Source: DASQYE01 sp036389675 (lineage in GTDB: Bacteria; Acidobacteriota; Blastocatellia; Pyrinomonadales; Pyrinomonadaceae). Taken from it: 64,000 nucleotides of DNA. The notes beneath the pieces were generated by a model. It saw nothing but the letters and a program-made list of their open reading frames with translations. It did not search any database and was not told the DNA's origin. Position numbers and translations under genes: made by a program. The DNA is taken from assembly GCA_036389675.1 (NCBI GenBank), contig DASVWI010000019.1, forward strand, positions 248,001-312,000, read 5' to 3'. Positions 32,898 to 41,400 of the stretch are shown in pieces. Positions within the stretch are counted from its first letter, which is position 1. The number at the start of each line of letters is the position of its first letter.

Positions 32898-33203
32898 ATG
32901 ATAGAGAGCGATCTGTACGACCCCTTCGAGAAACTGATCGGGATAGAGATTTTAGGCAATCGCGTCGAAGTGCCTGAGAACAATCACCTGCTTCGCTGCT
33001 TTCAGTACCTCTCGATGAAGACCATCTCTTACGGAGATTTCTGCTGGAACGGCGAATGCACCAACTGCCAAATCTGGTATCACACGCAGGGGCAGACCGA
33101 ACTGGACGACAAGCCTGCGCTCTCCTGTCGCCTCAAGGTGACGGAGGGCATGGTCATCAGCCGCGTCAGCCGCTTCGTCGAGCTGGAAGGAATCAATAAG
33201 TAG
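32898..33203 (+). CDS. [2Fe-2S] ferredoxin-type protein
   Basis: The 101-residue protein carries the plant-type ferredoxin cluster motif C-x4-C-x2-C in FCWNGECTNCQ and the fourth Cys in ALSCRLKV about 29 residues on. The fold order (VEVPENNHLLRCFQYLSMKT before the cluster loop) matches the 2Fe-2S ferredoxin domain. It should carry single electrons in the cytoplasm. ATG 32898 precedes MIESDLYDPFEKL; a longer frame from 32838 passes through the end of the hairpin element and is less likely. Partner reductase unknown; flavoproteins lie 2-3 kb downstream. Confidence 0.82.
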   Translation: MIESDLYDPFEKLIGIEILGNRVEVPENNHLLRCFQYLSMKTISYGDFCWNGECTNCQIWYHTQGQTELDDKPALSCRLKVTEGMVISRVSRFVELEGINK

Positions 33204-33346
33204 CTGCTGCGAGCCCGGTCGATGAAGAAAGTGCTATTCCGCTTTTAGTTCTCCTCCTGATAATCTGCGGCCCATCCCTGTTAATTCGTCGCTCATGTGC
33301 GCTACACTCTCTCGCATCATCTTTCAATTTGCGAGGTATCGCCGAC

Positions 33347-34375
33347 ATGCGATTCGAGTATTACCATGAGGGGCTTGGTGATGTGCCCAAGCTCTCGGTC
33401 GACGGAACAGTCCCGAACAGTCTTCACTTCTCACACTGGCAGGGCAACCAGACGCCCGGCGTGGTCAAAGCGGACACTTCGACGGAGATCGCCTTGAACC
33501 TGATCAGCCATAGCGCGCGCCGCGAGCTGACGCAGGGGATAGAGCTTGTCACTAACAACCATTTCGATACGGACGGCGTGCTGTCCGTCTGGACAATGCT
33601 CAATGCAGAGAGCGCGCCCGCTCTGCGCGATGGCTTGATTGCCGCCGCCGAGGCCGGTGACTTTTCCGAATACAGCACGGAGGCGGGAATCCGCGCCAGC
33701 ATAGTCATACAGGGCTCTGATCAGGTCGCGGCTGGTGAAGAGACGGGCTCGCCGCTGGCTAATCATCTGGCGGGTGAGAGGGTTCTGGACGAGGCGCGCG
33801 CCTATGCTCTGGTTCTGCCGTTGGTCGAGCGCGTCATCACGCGCACCGGTGATTACGAGCCGCTTTGGCGCGACCCTTGGAGACGTATAGAGGCTGCCGT
33901 TGAGAGCTTTGAGCGCGCAGCGTCGAGCGTCGTAGAATTCGCTGATGCTCGTCTCTCGCTCGTAACGCTCTCGCCAGAGTTGTTTGGCCCTGAGGGCTTC
34001 GACCCTGTCCGTCATGCCGTGCCCTTCACGGCCATCTCTCGCTACGCGCGCGGTCAGGTCTTTCTCATCGCCGCGCGGGCGGGCGACGGGTGGAGTTATA
34101 GAGTTGATTACCCTTACTACTCCTGGGCCGAAACACTTGTGCGCCCGCGCATCTCTCGCAGAGACTTCGCCGCGCTCATCAAGAGGCTGAACGAGTTGGA
34201 GCGAGGCGCGAAGGGGCGCTGGCAGAAGGACACGGGTGAGTTGTCCTCCGCCTTCAAGTTTATGGACCAGACGGGGACGCCGTCGGTTTCCAGTCTGACG
34301 CCGGAACGGGTCGCAGAAGAGATGCGCGCTGCTCTGGTCGCAACGGAGACCGCTGCTCTCGCCGGGGCACAATGA
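33347..34375 (+). CDS. Hypothetical protein, probably DUF6687
   Basis: The 342-residue protein begins MRFEYYHEGLGDVPKLSVDG and contains LHFSHWQGNQTPGVVKADTS and ELVTNNHFDTDGVLSVWTML, a pattern I associate with DUF6687. The N-x-H-F-D-x-D-G motif resembles metal-binding DHH-type sites (the D-x-D-G there contacts metal), so a DHH/DHHA-like phosphoesterase relation is possible but unproven. Pairs of Arg and Trp in the C-terminal half (FTAISRYARGQVFLIAARAG) are of unknown meaning. Its stop overlaps the start of the methyltransferase gene, suggesting coupling. Confidence 0.68.
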   Translation: MRFEYYHEGLGDVPKLSVDGTVPNSLHFSHWQGNQTPGVVKADTSTEIALNLISHSARRELTQGIELVTNNHFDTDGVLSVWTMLNAESAPALRDGLIAAAEAGDFSEYSTEAGIRASIVIQGSDQVAAGEETGSPLANHLAGERVLDEARAYALVLPLVERVITRTGDYEPLWRDPWRRIEAAVESFERAASSVVEFADARLSLVTLSPELFGPEGFDPVRHAVPFTAISRYARGQVFLIAARAGDGWSYRVDYPYYSWAETLVRPRISRRDFAALIKRLNELERGAKGRWQKDTGELSSAFKFMDQTGTPSVSSLTPERVAEEMRAALVATETAALAGAQ

Positions 34376-34935
34376 TGGCTGACTGGAATGAGCGTTACAG
34401 TCGCGGCGAGCACATCATCATTGAGCCGATGTCGCTCCTTGTGCGAATTGCCGAAGGGCTCAACCCCGGACGGGCCTTAGACCTGGCGTGCGGGCCGGGC
34501 CGTCATGCGATTTATCTGGCCGAGCGCGGCTGGCGGGTGACGGCGGTTGACGCTTCGCGCGTCGGGATTGAGCTTCTGCAAAGACAGGCCGGCGAGCGCG
34601 GCTTAGAGGTGGACGCGCGCGTCGCGGACTTGGAGCGCGGCGAGTTCGAGATCGACGCCGAAGCCTATGACCTGATCGGCGTCTTCTACTATCTTCAGCG
34701 CGACCTCTTCCCCCGAATTCGCGCGGGCGTTGTCAGCGGTGGAGTAGTGGTCGCGGCCATTCACATGACGGACGAAAACCCGGATGCTCACACGATGAAC
34801 GAAGACTACCTGCTCCAACCCGGCGAGTTGCGCGCGCAGTTTCGCGGCTGGCAGATCATCCACGATTACGAAGGTGCATCGACAGAGGGCGGCCACCGAC
34901 GGCGAACAGCAGAGCTGGCGGCGAGAAAGCATTAA
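34372..34935 (+). CDS. Class I SAM-dependent methyltransferase
   Basis: The 187-residue protein has the Rossmann-type SAM site ALDLACGPGRHAIYLAERGW and the acidic residue at the end of strand 2 (VTAVDASRVGI), resembling the TehB/small-molecule methyltransferase group. Motif IV is IGVFYYLQRDLFP. Substrate unknown; tellurite, thiol or metabolite methylation are possible. The start overlaps the stop of the upstream gene (ATGATGG with TGA inside). Just after the stop a run of GAGTGA-like units begins. Confidence 0.82.
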   Translation: MMADWNERYSRGEHIIIEPMSLLVRIAEGLNPGRALDLACGPGRHAIYLAERGWRVTAVDASRVGIELLQRQAGERGLEVDARVADLERGEFEIDAEAYDLIGVFYYLQRDLFPRIRAGVVSGGVVVAAIHMTDENPDAHTMNEDYLLQPGELRAQFRGWQIIHDYEGASTEGGHRRRTAELAARKH

Positions 34936-34974
34936 CGAGTGACAACTCTGAAGTGACGAGCAGAAAGAGAAGCG

Positions 34975-35033
34975 GTGATCAGTAATGAGTGATGAGTGAA
35001 AACATCTTGCTTTTAACTCGTCACTCGTCGCTG
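34975..35033. repeat. Heptad-arm inverted element (GAGTGAT type)
   Basis: Left-arm units AGTAAT, GAGTGAT, GAGTGAA at 34975-35000 pair with ACTCGTC, ACTCGTC, GCTGC at about 35015-35033. Additional partial units (GAGTGAC, AAGTGACGAG) precede it from 34936. The loop contains ATCTTGCTTTT. It lies between the methyltransferase and FMN reductase genes. Confidence 0.7.
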
Positions 35034-35050
35034 CTTTTAAGGGGGTCGAG

Positions 35051-35638
35051 TTGATTAAATTACTGGGAGTGGCGGGAAGCATGCGCGAGGGGTCGCATAG
35101 CGCGCAGGCTTTAAATGTCGTCCTTGAGGCGGCGCGGGAGCGTGGCGCGGAAACGCGTGTGCTTGATCTGCGTGTCGTTGATCTGCCGATCTATCGCCCG
35201 CAGGGCCTGGCGGAGTCCGGCGGGATGAGCGAAGCGAATGAGGCTGTCAACTGGGCGGACGCTTTCATTCTGGCCTCGCCCGATTATCACGGCTCGATGT
35301 CGGGGGCGATAAAGAATTTTCTCGATTACTACTGGAGCGAATTTGCCGGGAAAGTTTTCGGCTATCTCTGCGCCTCGCACGAGAAGGGCCTGACCGTGAT
35401 GGATCAGATGCGCACAGCCGTCCGCCAGTGTTACGGATGGAGTCTGCCCTACGGCGTCTCTTTCAACGGCGGACAGGACTTTGACGATGCGGGTCAGGTG
35501 AAGAATACGCAGTTGGCCCAACGCCTACGCATGCTTGCCCGCGATACGGTCGTTTACGGCACGCTCATTCATGAGCAGTTTCGGCGCGACCTCGAAAGCG
35601 AGGCGCTGGATACATTCGCCGCGCGCTACAGGAAATAA
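35051..35638 (+). CDS. NADPH-dependent FMN reductase family protein
   Basis: The 195-residue flavodoxin-fold protein has the FMN phosphate loop GSMREGSHS (9-17), the ASPDYHGSMSGAIKNFLDY motif that holds the isoalloxazine ring, and a C-terminal FNGGQDFDDAGQ loop. Relatives include ArsH and chromate or azo reductases. It would use NAD(P)H to reduce FMN or quinones. Start is TTG at 35051 with GGGGGTCGAG just upstream. It precedes the flavoprotein gene at 35737 by about 100 bases and may be part of the same redox cluster. Confidence 0.86.
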   Translation: MIKLLGVAGSMREGSHSAQALNVVLEAARERGAETRVLDLRVVDLPIYRPQGLAESGGMSEANEAVNWADAFILASPDYHGSMSGAIKNFLDYYWSEFAGKVFGYLCASHEKGLTVMDQMRTAVRQCYGWSLPYGVSFNGGQDFDDAGQVKNTQLAQRLRMLARDTVVYGTLIHEQFRRDLESEALDTFAARYRK

Positions 35639-35736
35639 GAGCGGTTGAGATTAACAGTTGAAGAGGCTTGGAAGACAGGCCCGCCCGTGGCTACCGGAAA
35701 TTCAAAAGTTCTCTCGGCTGAAATCTCAGGTCTCAT

Positions 35737-36663
35737 ATGCATGATGTATTGATTATCGGCGCTGGCCCGGCGGGATTGTCCGCCGCCCTGTGGTGTGACG
35801 AGCTGGGGCTCGATACGCTCATGCTTGAGCAGGGCACGGAGATAGGCGGGCAGCTTCTGTCTGTTTATAACCCCGTGGGAAATTACCTTGGAGTAAGTGC
35901 GGCGAACGGGCGCGAGTTGCGCGACCTCTTTGCCGCACAGCTGGAAGGGAGCGAGTTCGACCTCTGGACCGAGGTTGAGATTGAGAGCGCAGACCTGCGG
36001 GCCAGACGCATCTCGCTCCGCAGCGGCGAGCAGCTTCAGGCGATCAGCATCATCATCGCGACGGGCGTTCGCCGCAGGCAGCTGGGCATTCCGGGCGAAG
36101 CCGAGTTGAAGGGACGCGGCGTCGTTGAGTCAGCGACGCGCGACCGTGAGCTGCTCGCCGGAAAAGATGTGTGCGTTATCGGCGGCGGCGATGCGGCGGC
36201 GGAAAATGCTCTGCTTCTGGCCGAGGTCTGCCCGACCGTGACGGTCGTGCATAGAGGGAAATCCTTGCGGGCACGGCGGGAGTTTACAGAGCGTCTGGGC
36301 ACAGATCACCGTGTCACAGTCTTTACGGAGGCAGTGGTGCGGCGCATCATCGGCGAAGAGAAGGTGGAAGCCGTGGAGATTCAGCGCGACGGTGCGCTCA
36401 AGCCTTTCCAGATGGCCGTCGGCGGCGTGCTCGTACGCATCGGAGTTGAGCCGAACACGGAGTTGTTTCGCGATCAGGTACACATGGACGAGCGCGGCTA
36501 CATTGTCGTGACGGGCGAGCAGGAGACGAGCATCGGAAATGTTTTCGCCGTCGGCGACGTTTCCAACCCGCTGGCTCCGACCATCAGCGGCGCGACCGGC
36601 GCGGGCACAACCGCCGCTAAAATCATCGCCGCGCGCCTCTCGCAGGGAAGGCTAAGATTATGA
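35737..36663 (+). CDS. Thioredoxin-reductase-like NAD(P)/FAD oxidoreductase lacking the CxxC site
   Basis: The 308-residue protein follows the thioredoxin reductase layout: FAD motif GAGPAG (8-13), GGQL after the first domain, NAD(P) motif GGGDAA, and the C-terminal FAVGDV segment for FAD. In thioredoxin reductases CxxC comes between the NAD-binding entry and GGGDAA; here that stretch is VVESATRDRELLAGK with no Cys. The protein therefore cannot reduce thioredoxin by the usual route and may be a ferredoxin/flavodoxin-NADP reductase or bacillithiol-disulfide-type reductase. Its stop overlaps the rhodanese start in ATGA, so these two act together or are at least co-translated. Confidence 0.85.
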   Translation: MHDVLIIGAGPAGLSAALWCDELGLDTLMLEQGTEIGGQLLSVYNPVGNYLGVSAANGRELRDLFAAQLEGSEFDLWTEVEIESADLRARRISLRSGEQLQAISIIIATGVRRRQLGIPGEAELKGRGVVESATRDRELLAGKDVCVIGGGDAAAENALLLAEVCPTVTVVHRGKSLRARREFTERLGTDHRVTVFTEAVVRRIIGEEKVEAVEIQRDGALKPFQMAVGGVLVRIGVEPNTELFRDQVHMDERGYIVVTGEQETSIGNVFAVGDVSNPLAPTISGATGAGTTAAKIIAARLSQGRLRL

Positions 36664-36983
36664 GCTACGAGACGATTTCGCCGAGAGAGCTGGACGCGCG
36701 AATCAAGCGCGGCGAAAGGTTGCGCCTCATCGACGTGCGCGAGCCCGTAGAGTTTGAGATGGCGCGCATAGAGGGCGCGGAGCTTTTGCCGCTCAGCCGG
36801 TTCAACGAGTGGGCCTACGGCTTGAACCCGGAAGAAGAGCTGGTCGTGATGTGTCATCACGGCATCCGAAGCGCGCAGGTCTGCATGGCACTCGCACGCG
36901 AAGGGTTCGGCAGGCTCTACAATCTTGAGGGCGGTATTGATCGCTGGTCGCATGAGGTTGACCCGTCCGTGCCGCAATATTAA
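36660..36983 (+). CDS. Rhodanese-domain protein
   Basis: The 107-residue single-domain protein matches the GlpE/PspE-like rhodaneses: RLRLIDVREPVEFEMARIEG, LPLSRF and the active loop VVMCHHGIRSAQVC, in which the first Cys is the persulfide site. It would carry sulfane sulfur, for example from thiosulfate to a thiol acceptor. ATG overlaps the upstream stop by four bases. The pairing with a flavoprotein reductase suggests persulfide reduction or sulfur transfer. Confidence 0.9.
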   Translation: MSYETISPRELDARIKRGERLRLIDVREPVEFEMARIEGAELLPLSRFNEWAYGLNPEEELVVMCHHGIRSAQVCMALAREGFGRLYNLEGGIDRWSHEVDPSVPQY

Positions 36984-37000
36984 CTTCTCGACCGGTAAGA

Positions 37001-37453
37001 ATGATGAGCGCAACAGAGGACAGTGAGGACGAGCGCCCGCCCTACACGGACGAGCATGTGGCCGCGTACCCTGAAGATTACATAGCCGGTATTGAACTGT
37101 ACAATGCGGGCGAGTTTCATGCGGCGCACGATGCCTGGGAGTCGCGCTGGATGGATGATGTCGGCCCGTCGGAAAAGCTTTTCTTACAGGCGATGATTCA
37201 ATCGGCGGTCGCCTTTCATCATCTGGAAATCGGTCGCCCCGGCGCGGCGCGGCGTATGTACCAGATGTGCAAAGAGAAGTTCGCGCGCCTGAAGACGGAT
37301 CGCTTCATGTCGCTCGATTTACAGGATTATCAAGCGCAGCTTGATCGCTCGCTCTCCTGGCTGCTGGACGCGCCAGACCCGCGCGTGCTTGTGCCGCCGG
37401 ACGTTGCGCCTCCCGTCATCAGATTGTTGCCGGGAGTCATGGAGTTCGATTGA
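37001..37453 (+). CDS. DUF309 domain protein
   Basis: The 150-residue protein contains the DUF309 core GIELYNAGEFHAAHDAWESR and FLQAMIQSAVAFHHLEIGRP, a compact helical domain with conserved His, Trp and Glu/Asp. Its function is unknown. Two adjacent ATG codons are available at 37001 and 37004. It begins 17 bases after the rhodanese stop and is likely in the same transcript. The C terminus ends PGVMEFD after a Pro-rich stretch. Confidence 0.8.
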   Translation: MMSATEDSEDERPPYTDEHVAAYPEDYIAGIELYNAGEFHAAHDAWESRWMDDVGPSEKLFLQAMIQSAVAFHHLEIGRPGAARRMYQMCKEKFARLKTDRFMSLDLQDYQAQLDRSLSWLLDAPDPRVLVPPDVAPPVIRLLPGVMEFD

Positions 37454-37592
37454 AGAGCGAATGGTGGCGGCGCGAAATGGCTCGCGATGCGTCGCGGCTC
37501 ACGCCAACGGTTCGAGCCAAAAGCAGCGGAGTGGATTTTAACGGCCCGCACGGTTATGCTGTCGGCGCATGGTGGGCACTGCTTAATCTCTT

Positions 37593-38438
37593 GTGAAGGA
37601 TAAGGGTGAAGCTTCGGTGGAGACGATTGAGAGAATAGACGATTGGCGTGCGCGCTATTCGCGCTGGCGACAGGGAAGAGGAAGCGAGACGGGCGCGGGG
37701 CACGACCCGCTCGGCGACGATTACCCGTTTGTCGAGAATAAGCGCGCGCCCTTTCGACCTTTGCGGCGCTCGCTGCCGATGCTCAATCTGGCGTTGATCT
37801 CATCGGCGGGCGCATATATTGACGGAACCGAGCCGTTCGATATAAATGCCGCCGAGGGCGACTTCAGTTTTCGCGAAATACCGACGCAGGTGGAAGCGGA
37901 AGACCTGCGCTTTGCCGCGCGCGGGTATGACCCGGCGGCGGTGACGGAGGACATCAACTCGCAAGTGCCCGTCCCGCGTCTGTACGAGTTTTCGAGCAAC
38001 GGCATCATAGGGCAGTTGAACCCCGTCTGGTGGAGCTTCAACGGTTTCATCCCCGACGCCGCGCGCATGGCGGAGACGATGCTGCCCAATCTGGTCGAAA
38101 GCGTCAAACGCTACGAGGTGCAGGCGGCGCTGCTCGTGCCAGCCTCCCGTTTGTGTCATCAATCCGTAGCGCTGGCAGCGCGCGCTCTTGAGGAAGCGGG
38201 CGTGCGAACGATCATGCTTGCCGTCGCCCGTGATGTGGTCGAGAGTATACGGCCACCGCGCGCCGTCTATTACGACGGCGAGACGGGAAGCGTGGCGGGC
38301 CGTCCACTGTGGCCCGAACACCAGCGCCGCATCCTTGACGAAACACTACGGCTGCTCGAATCCCTTGACCAGCCGACGGTGCGTAAGCTCGCCGTCGAAC
38401 TGGAAACGCAGGTGCAGAATGCCAGAGGGGAAAGATGA
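37593..38438 (+). CDS. GrdB/PrdB-related protein (glycine/betaine reductase selenoprotein B family)
   Basis: The 281-residue protein resembles the component B family of glycine/sarcosine/betaine and proline reductases: ALISSAGAYIDGTEPFDINA, EFSSNGIIGQLNPVWWSFNG, then DAARMAETMLPNLVESVKRY, and ALLVPASRLCHQSVALAARA. In true selenoproteins a Sec or Cys follows that last region; here only one Cys is present and there is no SECIS need. No other reductase genes are close by, so this is a distant relative with a different job. GTG at 37593 is the first in-frame start; GTG at 37617 is possible. Its stop lies inside a heptad element. Confidence 0.68.
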   Translation: MKDKGEASVETIERIDDWRARYSRWRQGRGSETGAGHDPLGDDYPFVENKRAPFRPLRRSLPMLNLALISSAGAYIDGTEPFDINAAEGDFSFREIPTQVEAEDLRFAARGYDPAAVTEDINSQVPVPRLYEFSSNGIIGQLNPVWWSFNGFIPDAARMAETMLPNLVESVKRYEVQAALLVPASRLCHQSVALAARALEEAGVRTIMLAVARDVVESIRPPRAVYYDGETGSVAGRPLWPEHQRRILDETLRLLESLDQPTVRKLAVELETQVQNARGER

Positions 38439-38499
38439 GTCGTGAGCGATGAGCGAAGAGCAAGCACTTGCTTTTCACTCATCACTATTCACTCATCAC
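38434..38499. repeat. Heptad-arm inverted element (GAGTGAT type) covering two stop codons
   Basis: Left-arm units GATGAGT, CGTGAGC, GATGAGC, GA at 38434-38456 pair with 38476-38499, whose reverse complement reads GATGAGT, GAATAGT, GATGAGT, GA. The stop of the GrdB-like gene (TGA 38436-38438) is in the left arm; the last residues and TAG (38485-38487, minus strand) of the histidine kinase gene are in the right arm. Loop AAGCACTTGCTTTT. Confidence 0.8.
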
Positions 38500-41400
38500 A
38501 GCATGTTGTGTGACCGCGGCGATGGTTTCCGTGACCTGTGCGAAGTCGAAGGGCTTGCCGATGACGCCGTCCACCAGATGTTTTTCATTGGGGGCGGGCG
38601 TGGTCTGTTTGCCGTAACCTGTGACGAGAACGATGTGTGTGCCCGGCCAGCGGCGTCGTACCTCACGCGCGACTTCCCATCCGTCCATCTCCGGCATCGA
38701 GAGGTCTGTGAAGACCATGTCGAAGCGAGCGCCGGCGAGCGCTTCCAGCGCCTTCGGCCCGCTCGAAGCCGTCGCTACCTTGTGATTCAGAATCATCAGC
38801 ATCTCGGCCAGCGTGTCGCGCACGAAATCTTCGTCGTCCACCACCAGCACGGAGAGCGCCGGGACTGTAGCCTGCTCTTCGCTCGCCTCAACACTCGTGT
38901 GTGCGACCTCCGCGGCGGGTAAGTCGATCTCGAAGGTCGTGCCGCGCTCGACTTCCGACTCGACGTTGATCATTCCGTCGTGGCGTTCGATGATGCCGTA
39001 GCTTACGGCCAGACCCAGACCCGTCCCCTGTGCGCCCTTCGTCGTATAGAACGGCTCGAAGATTCTCTCGCGCACGTCTTCGGGTATGCCCATGCCCGTG
39101 TCTGTAAAGTTCAGGCAGAGGCGATTGTCTTTGCTCGCGCAACTGATCGAGAGCTGGCCGCCGTAGGGCATGGCGTCAACCGCGTTGACGATCAGGTTGA
39201 CGAAGACCTCGCGCAGCTCCGAGGCGTTGCCCATCGTGTAGTAGCGCGCGGGCTCAGCCAGCAGCTCGACATCATAGTGCAATCCGCGCATGCGCGCTTC
39301 ATTCTCCCAACGCGTGCGCGTGATCTCCACGGCGTCGTGCAGAAGGCCGCCCGCGTCCAGCAGCTCGAACTCTTTCTCCTGCGATTTTCGCGCGAAGGTC
39401 TGGATGCGGCGCACGGTGGCGGCGGCGTCCTCGGCGGCTGTCTGGATGATGTCCAGATTGCGCGTCAGGGCTTCGGATTGCACCTGCCTGCGCATCAACT
39501 GCGCGCGCCCGAGGATGGCCGCGAGCGCGTTGTTGAAGTCGTGTGCGACGCCGGAGGCGAGTTGGCCCAAGGCCCGCAGCTTGTCCGCCTGCGCGGCGCG
39601 GCGCTGGTGCTGCTTGTGTTCCGTGATGTCGCGCGTGATGCCCAGCACGCCCGTCGTCCGGCCTTCGATCACCAGCGGCGCGTTGTAGTAGAGCGCCTCG
39701 CGCACCTCTCCGTCGCGCGTCAGGTAGCGAACCTCGTACGAACAGGGCTCACCGTTGACCGCGCCCTCGAAATTCTCTCTCGCCATATCCCTGTCGGCTG
39801 GATGGATCAGCTCAAGATGGTGATGACCGATCAACTCGTCCGTGCTGTAGCCGCTGGTCTCGGTCGAGGCCGTGTTGATCCACATGAAGCGGCCCTTGGT
39901 GTCGATGGCGCAGATTGGATCGCGCACGCTCTCCAAAATATTTGTCAGCAGCGACTGGCGCTCGCGCGCGACCGCCTCCACCTTGCGTAGCTCCGAGAGA
40001 TCGCGGGCCGTGCAGACCGCGCCGACAGTATTGCTCTCACTCTCGAAGACGGGCTCAATCGTCACCAGCAGCGGGCGATTGTAGCGCTCGGGTGTGACCT
40101 CGACGGTCACGCTGCGGCCCTCGCGAATACTATTTTCAACGACGCATGTTTCCTCGGCTTCGCTCTCGCGCAGTATGTCGCAGCAGCGCCGACCAAGGAG
40201 CAGGTGCGGCCAGGTGTCCTCCATCGCCGCCCCCGTGCGATTCACCCGAATCAAACGCCCGTGGTTGTCGAAAATAAAGATGCCGTCGGACATCGCGTTG
40301 AAGGTGGCTTCCCACTCCTTCTTGGCGCGCTTGGTCATCTCGAAAAGCTCCGCCTGGGCGATACCCGTCGCAAGCTGAGCCGCGACGGCCTCAACCAGCG
40401 CCACCTCATCCTCAGTCCAGTGGCGCACGCGATTGGTCTGGTGAATGCAGAGCGCGCCGCGAAAGCGACCGTTGACGACGACGGGGCAATCTATCTTCGA
40501 GCGCACGCCGACCAGCTCGGCGCGCACGCGCACGTAAGAGTTCAGCTCCGTCGGCCCAGCCGAGAACTGGCGCGTGTCGTTGATGACTACCGGCTGCGTC
40601 GAATACATCAGGCGCTGGCCGATGGGGTCGTTGAAGCTGACATCGACGTGGCGGATGCTCGAAGAGTTCGGGGCGACGTATTCATGCTCGACGGGCGAGC
40701 GCTCGCGGTTCGGGTCGTAGAGGTGCAGGTGGACGCGCGAAGCGTTAAGTGCGAGCCCGAGCTCGCGCGTCGCCGTGCTGAGAACTTCCGGCAGACTGAG
40801 CGAGGCGCGAATCGCGAGGCTCAGGCGATTGATGAGGGCTTCGCGCGAGCTGGTCGCCTCGGCCTTCTGGTAAAGCTCCGCGTGACGAATCGCAATCCCG
40901 GTCTGGTCGGCGGCGGCACGCGCCAGCGCTATGTCCTCCTCAGACCATCGCCTGAGACTTCGGATGGTCGAGATGGCGAAGACCGCCGGAAGCTCCTCGC
41001 CCACCTTGATCGCCACGTACATCAGGGAACGAATGCCGCGCGCGCGCAGCACACGATTGTAAACCTCCGTGATGCGCTCATCGGTCGCCGCGTCGTCAAA
41101 GGTCAGCGCGCCGTGCTCGCGTATGCCGGCGATGACATCCGCGAACTGTGACAGGTCGTAGTTGAGACCGGCGGGAGGAAGACCCGGCGCGCTGTACTCC
41201 GCGACGTAACGCGCCAGTCCCGCTTCGATGTCGAACCGAAAGAGCGAGCAGCGATCAACGCCCAAGTGCTTGCCCAGCTCTTCGACCGCCGAGCGGAAAA
41301 CTTCCGCCGGATCGAGCGAGTGCCGGACGGCTCCCGAAATGCGATTGATGAGCGCCTCGCGCTTGACCTGCTGGGCCAACGCGCGCTCTGCACGCTTGCG

